DNA of 56,559 bases from Proteobacteria bacterium CG1_02_64_396 (GTDB lineage: Bacteria; Pseudomonadota; MNWR01; CG1-02-64-396): the NCBI GenBank assembly GCA_001872725.1, contig MNWR01000048.1, forward strand, positions 1 to 56,559. Direction: 5' to 3'. Each line of letters starts with the position of its first letter. Within the stretch, counting starts at the first letter, position 1. The notes under the pieces are model-generated. The model was not told the origin of the DNA, made no database searches, and worked only from the letters and a program-made list of their open reading frames with translations. Both the position numbers and the translations under genes were made by a program. Positions 1 through 9,344 of the stretch are shown in pieces.

Positions 1-103
1 CCGGTTTTTCGTCACATAGCCACCACTATGATCCTCAAAACCGTGAAAATTTGGCCTCGATTCCCCACTCGGCTCGCTACGGACGCTCAAGTCCGACAGA
101 CTC

Positions 104-1396
104 CTAGCCGAAGACCCGCTCGAAAATGGTATCGATGTGTTTGGTGTGGTAGCCCATATCGAAGGCTTTGTCGATCTCGTCGACCGAGACCGCCTTGGTG
201 ACCTCGGGGTCGTCGAGCAGCCGGTCTTTGAACTGCCCCCCCTCCTCCCAGACCTTCATGGCATTACGCTGCACGATGCGGTAGGCCGCCTCGCGGCTGA
301 TCCCCTTTTGGGTGAGCAGCAGCAGCACATATTGCGAGAAGGGCAGGCCGCCGGTCATCTCCAGGTTTTTCTTCATCCGCTCGGGGTAGACGAGCAGGTT
401 GTCGATCACGTTGATCGCCCGGTGCAGCATGAAGTCGAGGGTGACGGTGGCGTCGGGGCCGATGATCCGCTCCACCGAAGAGTGGGAGATATCCCGCTCG
501 TGCCACAGAGCGACATTTTCAAGGGCGCTGGCGGCGTAACCCCGCATCAGGCGGGCAAGACCGGTGAGGTTTTCGCTCAAGACCGGGTTGCGCTTGTGGG
601 GCATGGCGGAAGAGCCCTTCTGCCCCGCCGAGAAATACTCCTCGGCTTCGTAAACCTCGGTGCGCTGTAAATGGCGAATTTCAACCGCGATCTTCTCGAT
701 CGAGGCGGCGACGATGGCGAGCGTCGAGAAATATTCGGCGTGACGATCACGTTGAATCACCTGGGTCGAGGCCTTCGAGGGGCGCAATCCCAGTTTTTCG
801 CAGACGAACTCCTCCACCTTGGGCGAGATATTGGCGAACGTGCCGACCGCGCCGGAGAGCATTCCCACCGAGATCGTCTCGCGGGCCCGCATCAGCCGCA
901 CCCGATTGCGCTTCATCTCGTCGAACCAGACCGCCAGTTTCAAGCCGAAGGTGACCGGTTCGGCGTGAATGCCATGGGAACGGCCGATCATGATGGTGTC
1001 GCGGTGTTCGAGGGCTCGCTTTTTAAGCACCTGCATCAGTCCGTCGAGCCCCTGCAACAGCAGGTCGGCCGCTTCGCGCAGTTGCAAGGCGAACGCGGTA
1101 TCGAGCACGTCGGAGGAGGTCATCCCCTGATGGATGAAGCGGGCCTCGGGGCCAACGTATTCCGAGACCGAGGTCAAGAAGGCGATAACGTCGTGTTTGA
1201 CCTCTTTTTCGATCTCGTGCACCCGGGCGGCGTCGAAATTGGCCTTTTCTTTAATCACCTCGACCGCATCCTTGGGGATCACCCCAAGTTGGGCCTGGGC
1301 TTCGCAGGCGGCGACCTCGATGTCGAGCCATTTGCGAAAGCGGTTTTCGTCGCTCCAGATGCGGGCCATTTCGGGCCGGGTGTAACGAGGAATCAT
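104..1396 (-). CDS. purB: adenylosuccinate lyase
   Basis: Splits adenylosuccinate to AMP and SAICAR to AICAR, both with release of fumarate, in cytosolic purine synthesis. The 430-residue protein is full length for the short PurB subfamily. The fumarase/aspartase superfamily signature GSSAMPHKRNP is at residues 261-271, the TSSDVLDT segment at 93-100, and the RSHGIHAEP segment carrying the general-acid His at 139-147. The start MIPRYTRPEM is typical of the family. The gene lies 56 bp downstream of the YycJ-like hydrolase on the same strand and may be cotranscribed with it. No clear terminator is visible in the 103 bp left before the window edge. Confidence 0.97.
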   Translation of the reverse strand: MIPRYTRPEMARIWSDENRFRKWLDIEVAACEAQAQLGVIPKDAVEVIKEKANFDAARVHEIEKEVKHDVIAFLTSVSEYVGPEARFIHQGMTSSDVLDTAFALQLREAADLLLQGLDGLMQVLKKRALEHRDTIMIGRSHGIHAEPVTFGLKLAVWFDEMKRNRVRLMRARETISVGMLSGAVGTFANISPKVEEFVCEKLGLRPSKASTQVIQRDRHAEYFSTLAIVAASIEKIAVEIRHLQRTEVYEAEEYFSAGQKGSSAMPHKRNPVLSENLTGLARLMRGYAASALENVALWHERDISHSSVERIIGPDATVTLDFMLHRAINVIDNLLVYPERMKKNLEMTGGLPFSQYVLLLLTQKGISREAAYRIVQRNAMKVWEEGGQFKDRLLDDPEVTKAVSVDEIDKAFDMGYHTKHIDTIFERVFG

Positions 1397-1452
1397 GCTT
1401 TTCCCTCATAGGTTCGGCGGTCGGCAGGTGGCCGGGGCGCCGCGTGTTCGGG

Positions 1453-2256
1453 TCAGGGAACCGGTGGGGTGGCCCACACCGGCATCCAGGGCATTCCATG
1501 GTCTTGATCGGTCAACAGTCGGCTCAGGGCCTCTTGTTCCGGTAGGCACCGGTCCAAGGCATCGCGCACCCTCTGCGGGGTGTTGTTGGTTTGGCTGCAG
1601 TGGGCCGCGGCGACCCACTGGAGTTGTTGCGCCCCACATTGGTTCAGAAGCCTGGCCGCTTCGTCGTTGGCTAGATGGCCGTGCCGCCCGGCAATCCGCT
1701 CCTTGAGAGGCCAAGGATAGGGGCCGTCGCGCAGCATCTGAGGGTCGAAATTGAACTCCACCAGGGCGGCGTTGCAGCGGGATAGATGATACGCCGTCAG
1801 GTCGGTCGGTGTCCCGATGTCGGTGAAGATCCCCAAGTGGGCCCCGTCACAATATAAGGTCAGGGCGATGGGATCTTCCGCGTCGTGGGGAACCGTAAAA
1901 GGGTGGATTTCGACGTGGCTCAACCGTACCGATTGGCCGGGACGCAGCACCTGGGTGTTGTCGAGGCGCCCCAGCCGTTTGGCCCCCCCTTTGAAGGTGC
2001 CCTGGGTCGCCAAGACCGGGCAGCCGACCCGGCGAGCCAAGGTACCGGCGCCGACCAGGTGATCGCCATGCTCATGGGTGAGTACGACGGCGTCGATCTC
2101 GTCGAGAGTGACCCCCAAACGGGCCAATCGGGCCACGATCTCCCGGGTTGAAAAACCGGCATCGACCAGCAAGGTGATCTGGTCGGCGCGCACCACGGTG
2201 GCGTTGCCACGGGAGCCCGAACCGAGAGAGGCGACCTGAAGCGGGGGGTGGGACAA
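1453..2256 (-). CDS. YycJ/WalJ-like metallo-beta-lactamase-fold hydrolase
   Basis: Predicted cytosolic metallohydrolase of the YycJ-like group, probably nuclease-like; the substrate is unknown. From a TTG start at 2256 the protein has 267 residues. It opens with the SLGSGSRGN strand-turn typical of the group and has the metal-binding HEHGDH motif at about residues 61-66. The reading frame stays open upstream to 2424, but that would run through the rpsI terminator and into rpsI. TTG 2256 is preceded by GGAGG four bases away, so I chose it. It lies between the terminator at 2305-2334 and purB. Function is inferred from fold only. Confidence 0.8.
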   Translation of the reverse strand: MSHPPLQVASLGSGSRGNATVVRADQITLLVDAGFSTREIVARLARLGVTLDEIDAVVLTHEHGDHLVGAGTLARRVGCPVLATQGTFKGGAKRLGRLDNTQVLRPGQSVRLSHVEIHPFTVPHDAEDPIALTLYCDGAHLGIFTDIGTPTDLTAYHLSRCNAALVEFNFDPQMLRDGPYPWPLKERIAGRHGHLANDEAARLLNQCGAQQLQWVAAAHCSQTNNTPQRVRDALDRCLPEQEALSRLLTDQDHGMPWMPVWATPPVP

Positions 2257-2304
2257 AGCCCCTCCGTGTGGGACCGATCCAAAGAGACGACCAGCACCAA
2301 AAGA

Positions 2305-2334
2305 AAAAGGGGAAGGTAGCCACCTTCCCCTTTT
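2305..2334 (-). terminator. rho-independent terminator of rplM-rpsI
   Basis: A perfect 13-bp inverted repeat (2305-2317 with 2322-2334) around a 4-base loop, A-rich on one side and T-rich on the other. It lies 22 bp after the rpsI stop and before the TTG of the hydrolase gene. On the minus strand the stem is followed by a U-rich run, so it ends ribosomal protein transcription. Its symmetry would allow termination in both directions. Confidence 0.9.
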
Positions 2335-2356
2335 CTGGGACTGCTGTGCGAAGCGA

Positions 2357-2749
2357 TCAGCGCTTGGAGAACTGATGGCTCCGACGGGCTTTGTGCAGGC
2401 CGTATTTCTTACGCTCGACTTCACGGGCGTCGCGGGTCAGGTAACCGGCCTTTTTCAAGGCGCTGCGCAGATCGGCGTTGAAGGCGGTCAGGGCGCGGGC
2501 GATGCCGTGACGGATCGCGCCGGCTTGACCGCCGATGCCGCCGCCGCTGACGTTGACGGAGATATCAAACTGGCCATTGGTGCCGGTCAGCTCCAAAGGT
2601 TGGGCAATGATCATGCGCCCGGTCTCGCGACCCATGTACTCCTCGATGGAGCGACCGTTGATGACGATGTTGCCTTGACCGCCGGGGGTCAGCCACACGC
2701 GGGCGACAGAACTCTTACGGCGGCCGGTGGCGTAAAAACGTTGTTGCAT
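2357..2749 (-). CDS. rpsI: 30S ribosomal protein S9
   Basis: Component of the small subunit head whose C-terminal tail reaches the P-site tRNA. At 130 residues it matches the family. The N-terminus reads [17 protein letters not shown] and the end is the conserved basic tail with [11 protein letters not shown]. It follows rplM by 3 bp in the standard rplM-rpsI operon and is followed closely by a strong terminator. Confidence 0.98.
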   Translation of the reverse strand: MQQRFYATGRRKSSVARVWLTPGGQGNIVINGRSIEEYMGRETGRMIIAQPLELTGTNGQFDISVNVSGGGIGGQAGAIRHGIARALTAFNADLRSALKKAGYLTRDAREVERKKYGLHKARRSHQFSKR

Positions 2750-2752
2750 GGT

Positions 2753-3187
2753 TTAAGCCCCCAACTCAAGGGTGATCGGCTGCTGGGCGGTATGGGGATG
2801 TTCGCTGCCGGTGTAGACCTTCAGCTTGGTCGCCATCTTATTGCCCAGGGGGCCACGGGGAAGCATCCCGTTGACCGCCGCGGTGATGATGCGGGTGGCA
2901 TCCTTGTCGAGCATCTTGTCGGCGCGGATACGCTTGAGACCACCGACGTAACCGGTGTGATGGTCGTAGTTTTTCTGGGTCCACTTGTTACCGGTGAGCT
3001 TCACCTTTTCGGCGTTGATCACGATGACGAAATCGCCGGTATCGATGTGGGGGGTGAATTCGGGTTTGTGTTTGCCGCGCAGACGGCGAGCAATCTCGGT
3101 GGCCATGCGGCCCAGGGTCTGCCCATCGGCATCGACCACATACCAGTTGCGGGCAACCTCGCCCGGCTTGGCGGAATAAGTTTTCAT
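2753..3187 (-). CDS. rplM: 50S ribosomal protein L13
   Basis: Early-assembling large-subunit protein. The 144-residue product has the L13 hallmarks: [19 protein letters not shown] near the N-terminus, a [12 protein letters not shown] core and a MLPRGPLG segment. It is first in the rplM-rpsI operon. A consensus sigma70-type promoter lies at 3322-3349 on the minus strand, giving a leader of roughly 130 nt. In other bacteria such leaders mediate L13 autoregulation; I cannot confirm that structure here. Confidence 0.98.
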   Translation of the reverse strand: MKTYSAKPGEVARNWYVVDADGQTLGRMATEIARRLRGKHKPEFTPHIDTGDFVIVINAEKVKLTGNKWTQKNYDHHTGYVGGLKRIRADKMLDKDATRIITAAVNGMLPRGPLGNKMATKLKVYTGSEHPHTAQQPITLELGA

Positions 3188-3321
3188 CGGTGACGTCCCG
3201 TTTGCGGTTTATAGACCGGTGCAACGTGCGAACAGCTCGGGTTGCGAGGCGACCGTCGATACCGGCAGGGGGCTCAGTCCTAGGGGTATGCGGTGCCCAG
3301 CGCCTTTCACAAGGGCCGCGC

Positions 3322-3349
3322 ATTATAGGAATGGCTTTTGGGGTGTCAA
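3322..3349 (-). promoter_or_regulatory. promoter of rplM-rpsI
   Basis: Read on the minus strand: TTGACA (3349-3344), a 16-bp spacer, then TATAAT (3327-3322). Both hexamers match the sigma70 consensus exactly. The expected transcription start is near 3315. Confidence 0.85.
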
Positions 3350-3402
3350 CGAAGGATCCCCGGGGTCGAAGTGGTTTTCTTGCGGAAAAATCGAGATTGG
3401 AT

Positions 3403-3430
3403 TTGACAGCGGGGGCCGCGACCGTAAAAT
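3403..3430 (+). promoter_or_regulatory. promoter of rplU-rpmA
   Basis: TTGACA (3403-3408), a 16-bp spacer, TAAAAT (3425-3430). The predicted start is near 3437, leaving a leader of about 155 nt before rplU. Confidence 0.8.
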
Positions 3431-3593
3431 CCGCGCCCTTTTTCATGGGCCCGGCTGGAGCGGGGCCGATGGTAAGGGCGCTCCAAGGGGCGCGATCGAC
3501 TTAAGAATATGCATTTATTAACCAGGACGGCCCTACGGGGTTGTCGGGTCGCCCGGTCTCTTCGGGGGCCTGTGAAGGCAAGGGGTTGAAGCA

Positions 3594-3911
3594 ATGTACG
3601 CAGTCATCAAGACCGGCGGCAAACAGTACCGCGTCGAACCGGGTGTACTCCTGACCGTCGAACGTCTGGTCGCAGAAGAGGGCGGCGAAATCGCCCTGGA
3701 TCAGGTGCTGTTGGTTGGCGACGAGAACGGTATCCAGGTGGGTCAGCCGGTTGTGGCCGGGGCGGTGGTTAAGGCCCAGGTGCTGCGTCAGGATCGTGGC
3801 CCCAAGGTGATCGTGTTCAAAAAGCGCCGCCGCAATACCTATCGACGCAAGAACGGTCATCGCCAGGAACAGACCGTCCTGCGCATCCAGTCGATCGAAG
3901 TCAACGCATAA
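3594..3911 (+). CDS. rplU: 50S ribosomal protein L21
   Basis: Large-subunit protein that contacts 23S rRNA and L20. The 105-residue protein begins MYAVIKTGGKQYRVEPG and has the conserved KKRRRNTYRRKNGHRQ basic block near the C-terminus. It is first of the rplU-rpmA pair, with rpmA starting 13 bp later. Confidence 0.98.
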   Translation: MYAVIKTGGKQYRVEPGVLLTVERLVAEEGGEIALDQVLLVGDENGIQVGQPVVAGAVVKAQVLRQDRGPKVIVFKKRRRNTYRRKNGHRQEQTVLRIQSIEVNA

Positions 3912-3924
3912 GGGGGATTAAGCC

Positions 3925-4173
3925 ATGGCACATAAAAAAGCGGGTGGTTCATCCCGTAACGGACGCGACAGTCGCGGGCAGCGGCTGGGCGTGAAGAAAT
4001 TCGGTGGCGAAGCGGTGATTGCCGGCAATATTTTGGTTCGCCAGCGCGGCACCACTTTTCACCCCGGTCAGAACGTTGGCGTGGGCAAGGATTACACCCT
4101 GTTCGCCCTGACCAACGGGCAGGTTCAGTTCCACAGCGACCGTCAGGGGCGCAAGCTGGTTTCCGTGGCGTGA
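3925..4173 (+). CDS. rpmA: 50S ribosomal protein L27
   Basis: Its N-terminal tail reaches the peptidyl transferase centre. The 82-residue product starts [16 protein letters not shown], the mature-type N-terminus without the cleaved extension found in Firmicutes, and contains the [10 protein letters not shown] motif. A GC-rich terminator follows at 4222-4262, so the obg operon probably has its own promoter. Confidence 0.98.
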   Translation: MAHKKAGGSSRNGRDSRGQRLGVKKFGGEAVIAGNILVRQRGTTFHPGQNVGVGKDYTLFALTNGQVQFHSDRQGRKLVSVA

Positions 4174-4221
4174 TCCACGGCGCTTCGCCTTTTTAGGCGA
4201 AGTTGACAGCCAAGATCCAAT

Positions 4222-4262
4222 GGCCCGCGCCCGGTGATCCGGGTCGCGGGCCTTTGATTTTT
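4222..4262 (+). terminator. terminator after rplU-rpmA
   Basis: An 8-bp stem GGCCCGCG/CGCGGGCC (4222-4229 with 4245-4252) with an inner CCCGG/CCGGG extension, followed by a T-rich run. A weaker hairpin (CTTCGCC/GGCGAAG, about 4183-4202) precedes it. Confidence 0.8.
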
Positions 4263-4280
4263 AGGTTCCGGAATTCTTGA

Positions 4281-5408
<1,128 letters not shown>

Positions 5409-5412
5409 AACC

Positions 5413-6567
5413 ATGAAGCAGGATGGGGCGGCGCGGGCCGTCTTGATGACCGGCGCACGGCGGATTGTCATCAAAATCGGCTCGTCGATGCTGACCGGCG
5501 ACGATCCCCAAGTACTGGAACACCGGTTTCGCGGCTGGGTTGCCGGTATGGCCCACCTGCGGCAGCAGGGGCGCGAGGTCATCGTGGTCAGCTCTGGTGC
5601 GGTGGCCGAAGGGCGCAAGCAAATGGCACGTCGCTTGAGCGGGGTCGACGTTTCGCGCATCCGCATGAAGCAGGCGCTGGCCGCCATTGGCCAACCGGGG
5701 GTGATCCGTCGCTTCACCGAGGCTTTTGCCCCCGAGGGGATCCTTCCCGCCCAGGTGCTGCTCACCCACGACGATCTGAAGAACCGCCGTCGCTACCTCA
5801 ACGCCCGCAACACCATCGATACCCTGCTCGATTGGGGCTGCATCCCCATCGTGAACGAAAACGACACAGTGCAGACCGAGGAGCTGCGCAAGGTGGGGGA
5901 CAACGACACCTTGGCCTCCCTGGTGGCGGTGATGATGGGGGCCGATTTGCTGATTCTGCTTTCGGATGTGGACGGGCTGTACAGTGCCGACCCGCGCAAA
6001 GATTCCAATGCGGCCCCCATCGGTTCGATCGACGCCCTCGATCCGTTGCTGGCTAAGTTTGATGGTGGCCCTGGCTCTTCCTCGGGGACTGGGGGGATCG
6101 TCACCAAGATTGCAGCCGCCCGCCGCTGCACGCGAGCGGGGGCCGCCACCATTCTGGTCGACGCCCGCCACGAGAAACTCTTCGAGCGGATCGTGGCCGG
6201 TGAGGCGCTCGGCACCCTATTTCGCACCCAACGCGATCCGGTGTCGGCCCGCAAAGCCTGGATTGCCGAGCTGCCCGAAGGGGGTAGGTTGACGGTTGAT
6301 GAAGGCGCGGCGGCGGCGCTCGGCAAAGGCAAGAGCCTGCTTCCAGTTGGGGTGAAGGCGGTTGAAGGGGAATTCGAGCGGGGGGAGGCGGTGGCGATTG
6401 TCACCGGGGACGGGGCTGTCCTCGCCCGGGGGTTGGCCGCCTACAGCGCCGAGCATTTGCGGGTGATTGCCGGACGGTCCACCGGAAAAATTCAAGAACT
6501 GCTGGGTTTTTACGATGGAGACGAGGTCGTCCATCGCGACGATATGATCCTGTTGGAGGTCTCATGA
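5413..6567 (+). CDS. proB: glutamate 5-kinase
   Basis: Phosphorylates L-glutamate in the first step of proline synthesis. The 384-residue length fits the two-domain form: an amino acid kinase domain (about 1-265, with KIGSSMLTGD and NENDTV) and a C-terminal PUA domain. An alternative ATG at 5446 would still keep the kinase motif. Its stop overlaps the proA start (ATGA), so the two pathway enzymes are translationally coupled. Confidence 0.97.
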   Translation: MKQDGAARAVLMTGARRIVIKIGSSMLTGDDPQVLEHRFRGWVAGMAHLRQQGREVIVVSSGAVAEGRKQMARRLSGVDVSRIRMKQALAAIGQPGVIRRFTEAFAPEGILPAQVLLTHDDLKNRRRYLNARNTIDTLLDWGCIPIVNENDTVQTEELRKVGDNDTLASLVAVMMGADLLILLSDVDGLYSADPRKDSNAAPIGSIDALDPLLAKFDGGPGSSSGTGGIVTKIAAARRCTRAGAATILVDARHEKLFERIVAGEALGTLFRTQRDPVSARKAWIAELPEGGRLTVDEGAAAALGKGKSLLPVGVKAVEGEFERGEAVAIVTGDGAVLARGLAAYSAEHLRVIAGRSTGKIQELLGFYDGDEVVHRDDMILLEVS

Positions 6568-7823
6568 GCACCGACGCCGTTGCTTTGATCCAGACCCTGG
6601 GGCAGCAAGCCCGTGCGAGCGCCCGCCAGATCGCTTGGGCCCCCTCGGGGGTTAAGAGCGATGCGCTGCGCGATATGGCCCGCCGCATTCGCGAAGCCAA
6701 ACACGCCATCCAGTCGGCCAACGCCCTCGACATCGAGGCAGGGCGCAAAAAGGGGCTCTCCGAGGCGATGCTCGATCGCCTCACCCTGACCGACGCCCGC
6801 ATCGAGGCGATGGCGGTGGGGGTGGAGCAAATTGCCGCTCTGCCCGATCCGGTGGGGGAGATGGGGGAGGTGCGCCGTCGCCCCAACGGGTTGATGATCG
6901 GCAAGATGCGGGTGCCGGTTGGAGTGATCGGCATGATCTACGAGTCGCGCCCCAACGTGACCGCTGACGCCGCTGCCCTGTGTTTGAAATCGGGCAACGC
7001 GGTGATTCTGCGTGGCGGTAGCGAGGCGATCCGTTCCAATCGGGCCATCCACGCCCTGCTGGTCGAGGGGCTTCGTGCTTTCGACCTGCCCGAAGAGGCG
7101 ATCCAGCTCGTTCCGATCACCGACCGCTTGGCGGTGGGGGCGCTGCTCAAAGCCGACCGCTATGTTGACATCATCATCCCCAGGGGAGGTAAGTCGTTGG
7201 TGGCTCGGGTGAGTGAGGAGTCGACCATTCCGGTCATCAAACACCTGGACGGCATCTGTCACACCTACATCGACCGCTACGCCAACCGGGCGATGGCGCT
7301 TGAGGTTGCGGTCAATGCCAAGGTGCAGCGGCCCGGTACCTGCAACGCCACCGAGACGATTTTGGTTCATGAGGCGCTGTCGGAATGGCTCCTAGAATTG
7401 ACCGACGTGCTCATCCAAACCGGGGTCGAAATCCGGGGTTGCGACAAGGCGGTCGCTTTGGATCCCCGGCTTAAAGTCGCCGACCGCAAGGATTGGGATA
7501 CCGAACACCTGGGGTTGATTGTGAATCTCAAGGTCGTGGGCGATCTGGACGAGGCGCTCGATCACATCGAAGCCCACTCATCGCGGCACACCGAGGCGAT
7601 CATCACCGATCATCACGGGCGGGCGATGCGCTTCTTGCGCGAGGTCGATTCGGCCAGCGTCATGGTCAACGCTTCGACCCGCTTTGCCGATGGCTTCGAG
7701 TACGGGTTGGGGGCCGAAATCGGCATTTCGACCGATAAGCTGCATGCCCGCGGTCCGGTCGGCGCCTTTGAGTTGACGACCCTCAAATGGGTGGTCTTCG
7801 GCGAGGGGCAGGTTCGGGGGTGA
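6564..7823 (+). CDS. proA: glutamate-5-semialdehyde dehydrogenase
   Basis: Reduces gamma-glutamyl phosphate with NADPH to glutamate semialdehyde, the second proline step. The 419-residue protein is an aldehyde dehydrogenase family member. The catalytic Cys is in QRPGTCNATET and the GVIGMIYESRPNVT motif is typical of ProA. It overlaps proB at the start and nadD at the end (GTGA). Confidence 0.97.
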   Translation: MSTDAVALIQTLGQQARASARQIAWAPSGVKSDALRDMARRIREAKHAIQSANALDIEAGRKKGLSEAMLDRLTLTDARIEAMAVGVEQIAALPDPVGEMGEVRRRPNGLMIGKMRVPVGVIGMIYESRPNVTADAAALCLKSGNAVILRGGSEAIRSNRAIHALLVEGLRAFDLPEEAIQLVPITDRLAVGALLKADRYVDIIIPRGGKSLVARVSEESTIPVIKHLDGICHTYIDRYANRAMALEVAVNAKVQRPGTCNATETILVHEALSEWLLELTDVLIQTGVEIRGCDKAVALDPRLKVADRKDWDTEHLGLIVNLKVVGDLDEALDHIEAHSSRHTEAIITDHHGRAMRFLREVDSASVMVNASTRFADGFEYGLGAEIGISTDKLHARGPVGAFELTTLKWVVFGEGQVRG

Positions 7824-8455
7824 GCGAGTGCCCGCGTCTGGGGCTACTGGGGGGGACCTTCAATCCCATCCACTACGGCCACCTGGCGATGGTGGGGGCG
7901 GCCCGGTCGGCCCTTGGTTTGGATGGGGTCTGGCTGGTTCCAGCAGGGCAACCGCCCCATCGGGACGATCCCGACCTTGCTCCGGCACAAAAGCGCCTGG
8001 CATGGTGCCGCCGAGTGGCGGCGGGAATTCCGGGCCTCGATGTGTGGGACGGAGAGATCCGCCGCAGTACCCCCGCCTACACATGGGATACCCTGACCCG
8101 GTTGCGGGGGCAACTGCCTGAGGCTGAGCTTTTTTGGATTGTCGGCTGGGACGCTTTTGTACAATTGCCAACATGGCATCGCTGGGAGGAATTATTGGGG
8201 TTGGCCCACTTCGTGGTCGTTGGGCGAGGGGGAGAAACGATGCAAGCTCCTGCATGGCTCGAAGGTGTGGGGCGCTGGACCCCCGCAAATAGCGTGGTGG
8301 GACGTAGCGGCGCGGTATTCCCGGTTTCGATGCACAGAGTCGACATCTCGGCCACCGGAATCAGACAGGCGGTACGGGAGGGGCGATCCTTGATCGGACG
8401 TCTGCCCGCCGAAATCATGGTTGAAGTTCAAGCTACTTTTGTTGGCCGTCTCTAA
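7820..8455 (+). CDS. nadD: nicotinate-nucleotide adenylyltransferase
   Basis: Adenylates nicotinate mononucleotide to deamido-NAD. The 211-residue product has the nucleotidyltransferase motif GGTFNPIHYGH close to the N-terminus and the ISATGIR motif (the ISSTxxR element) near the C-terminus. I chose the GTG at 7820, which overlaps the proA stop as GTGA; the in-frame ATG at 7787 lies inside proA. NadD next to RsfS is a very common arrangement. Confidence 0.95.
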   Translation: MSECPRLGLLGGTFNPIHYGHLAMVGAARSALGLDGVWLVPAGQPPHRDDPDLAPAQKRLAWCRRVAAGIPGLDVWDGEIRRSTPAYTWDTLTRLRGQLPEAELFWIVGWDAFVQLPTWHRWEELLGLAHFVVVGRGGETMQAPAWLEGVGRWTPANSVVGRSGAVFPVSMHRVDISATGIRQAVREGRSLIGRLPAEIMVEVQATFVGRL

Positions 8456-8473
8456 GGCGGCGCTGGAGTTGTA

Positions 8474-8872
8474 ATGTCATTTGTCAGTGAAGCCGAAAAT
8501 CCCTTGGTTCTTCCCGCCAACCTGAGCCCCGCCGAAGTGTTGGCCGCTGTGGTTAAAGCGCTGGAAGACAAAAAAGCGGTCGATGTGGTGACCCTTGATC
8601 TGGCGGGCCGTACCCCCTTGGCCGATTTCATGGTGATCGCCACCGGTAACTCCGACCGGCAGGTCAAGGCGTTGGCCGATGCAGTCGAAGAGGCGACCCG
8701 CGACATGGGAATCAAAGGGATGCGTCCCGAGGGGCTGACGACCTGCCATTGGGTGCTGATGGATTTGGGCGATGTCATCGTTCATCTCTTCCTCCCCGAA
8801 GCCCGTCAGTTCTACAACCTCGAAAAACTCTGGACCGCGCCCGCCTCGGAAGCCTTCGAAGCGGATCAATAA
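8474..8872 (+). CDS. rsfS: ribosomal silencing factor RsfS
   Basis: Binds L14 on the 50S subunit and blocks joining with the 30S when nutrients are scarce. The 132-residue protein contains the DUF143 core (LADFMVIATGNSDRQVKAL and DLGDVIVHLF). GGAG lies upstream of the ATG. It sits between nadD and rlmH as in many bacteria. Confidence 0.95.
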   Translation: MSFVSEAENPLVLPANLSPAEVLAAVVKALEDKKAVDVVTLDLAGRTPLADFMVIATGNSDRQVKALADAVEEATRDMGIKGMRPEGLTTCHWVLMDLGDVIVHLFLPEARQFYNLEKLWTAPASEAFEADQ

Positions 8873-8873
8873 C

Positions 8874-9344
8874 GTGCGTTTTCGGGTGCTGACGGTCGGC
8901 AAGGGCCAGGCGGCCTTTTTGGCGCCCGCCTGGCAGGAATACCGGCAGCGCCTGGACCGAAGCTTCCCCACTCAATGGTTGGAAATCCCCGAAACCCCGC
9001 TGCGCAAAGGGACTGATCCCGACGCCGCGATGCGGCAAGAGGGGGAGCGGATCCTCGAAAAACTGGCCTCTTCAGGTCCCGTGGTGTTGTTTGATCGTCA
9101 AGGCAAGGGGATCGACAGCGTGGCATTGGCCGAGCAAATCGGCCGTTGGCGCGACGGAGGCATCCGTGAAGTGAGTTGGATCATTGGCGGCCCCAATGGG
9201 GTTGACGGGGCGGTCGCCGCCCGTGCCGACCTGTCGCTGAGTTTCGGCCCCATCACCCTGCCCCACCCTCTGATGCGGGTGGTGTTGGCCGAGCAGCTTT
9301 ACCGGGCCAGCACCATCCTGCGCGGCGAGCCCTACCACCGATGA
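8874..9344 (+). CDS. rlmH: 23S rRNA pseudouridine-1915 N3-methyltransferase
   Basis: SPOUT methyltransferase that methylates pseudouridine 1915 in helix 69 of 23S rRNA. From GTG at 8874 the product has 156 residues, the usual length, and begins with the conserved strand RFRVLTVGKG. IIGGPNGV forms the SAM-binding knot and the C-terminus [15 protein letters not shown] is the family ending. An upstream in-frame ATG at 8772 lies in rsfS and is rejected. The stop overlaps the next gene as ATGA. Confidence 0.96.
   Translation: MRFRVLTVGKGQAAFLAPAWQEYRQRLDRSFPTQWLEIPETPLRKGTDPDAAMRQEGERILEKLASSGPVVLFDRQGKGIDSVALAEQIGRWRDGGIREVSWIIGGPNGVDGAVAARADLSLSFGPITLPHPLMRVVLAEQLYRASTILRGEPYHR

Larger units (their letters stand above)
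3188..3593. other. divergent intergenic region between rplM and rplU
   Basis: A 406-bp stretch without a credible gene. It holds two outward-facing sigma70-type promoters, one per strand, about 55 bp apart, and the untranslated leaders of both ribosomal protein operons. Short open frames here lack ribosome binding sites and family resemblance. Confidence 0.8.

Noticed and set aside
1-103. Gene or terminator at the left edge
   Set aside because: Only short weak hairpins and no frame with a start and ribosome site; too little sequence to judge.
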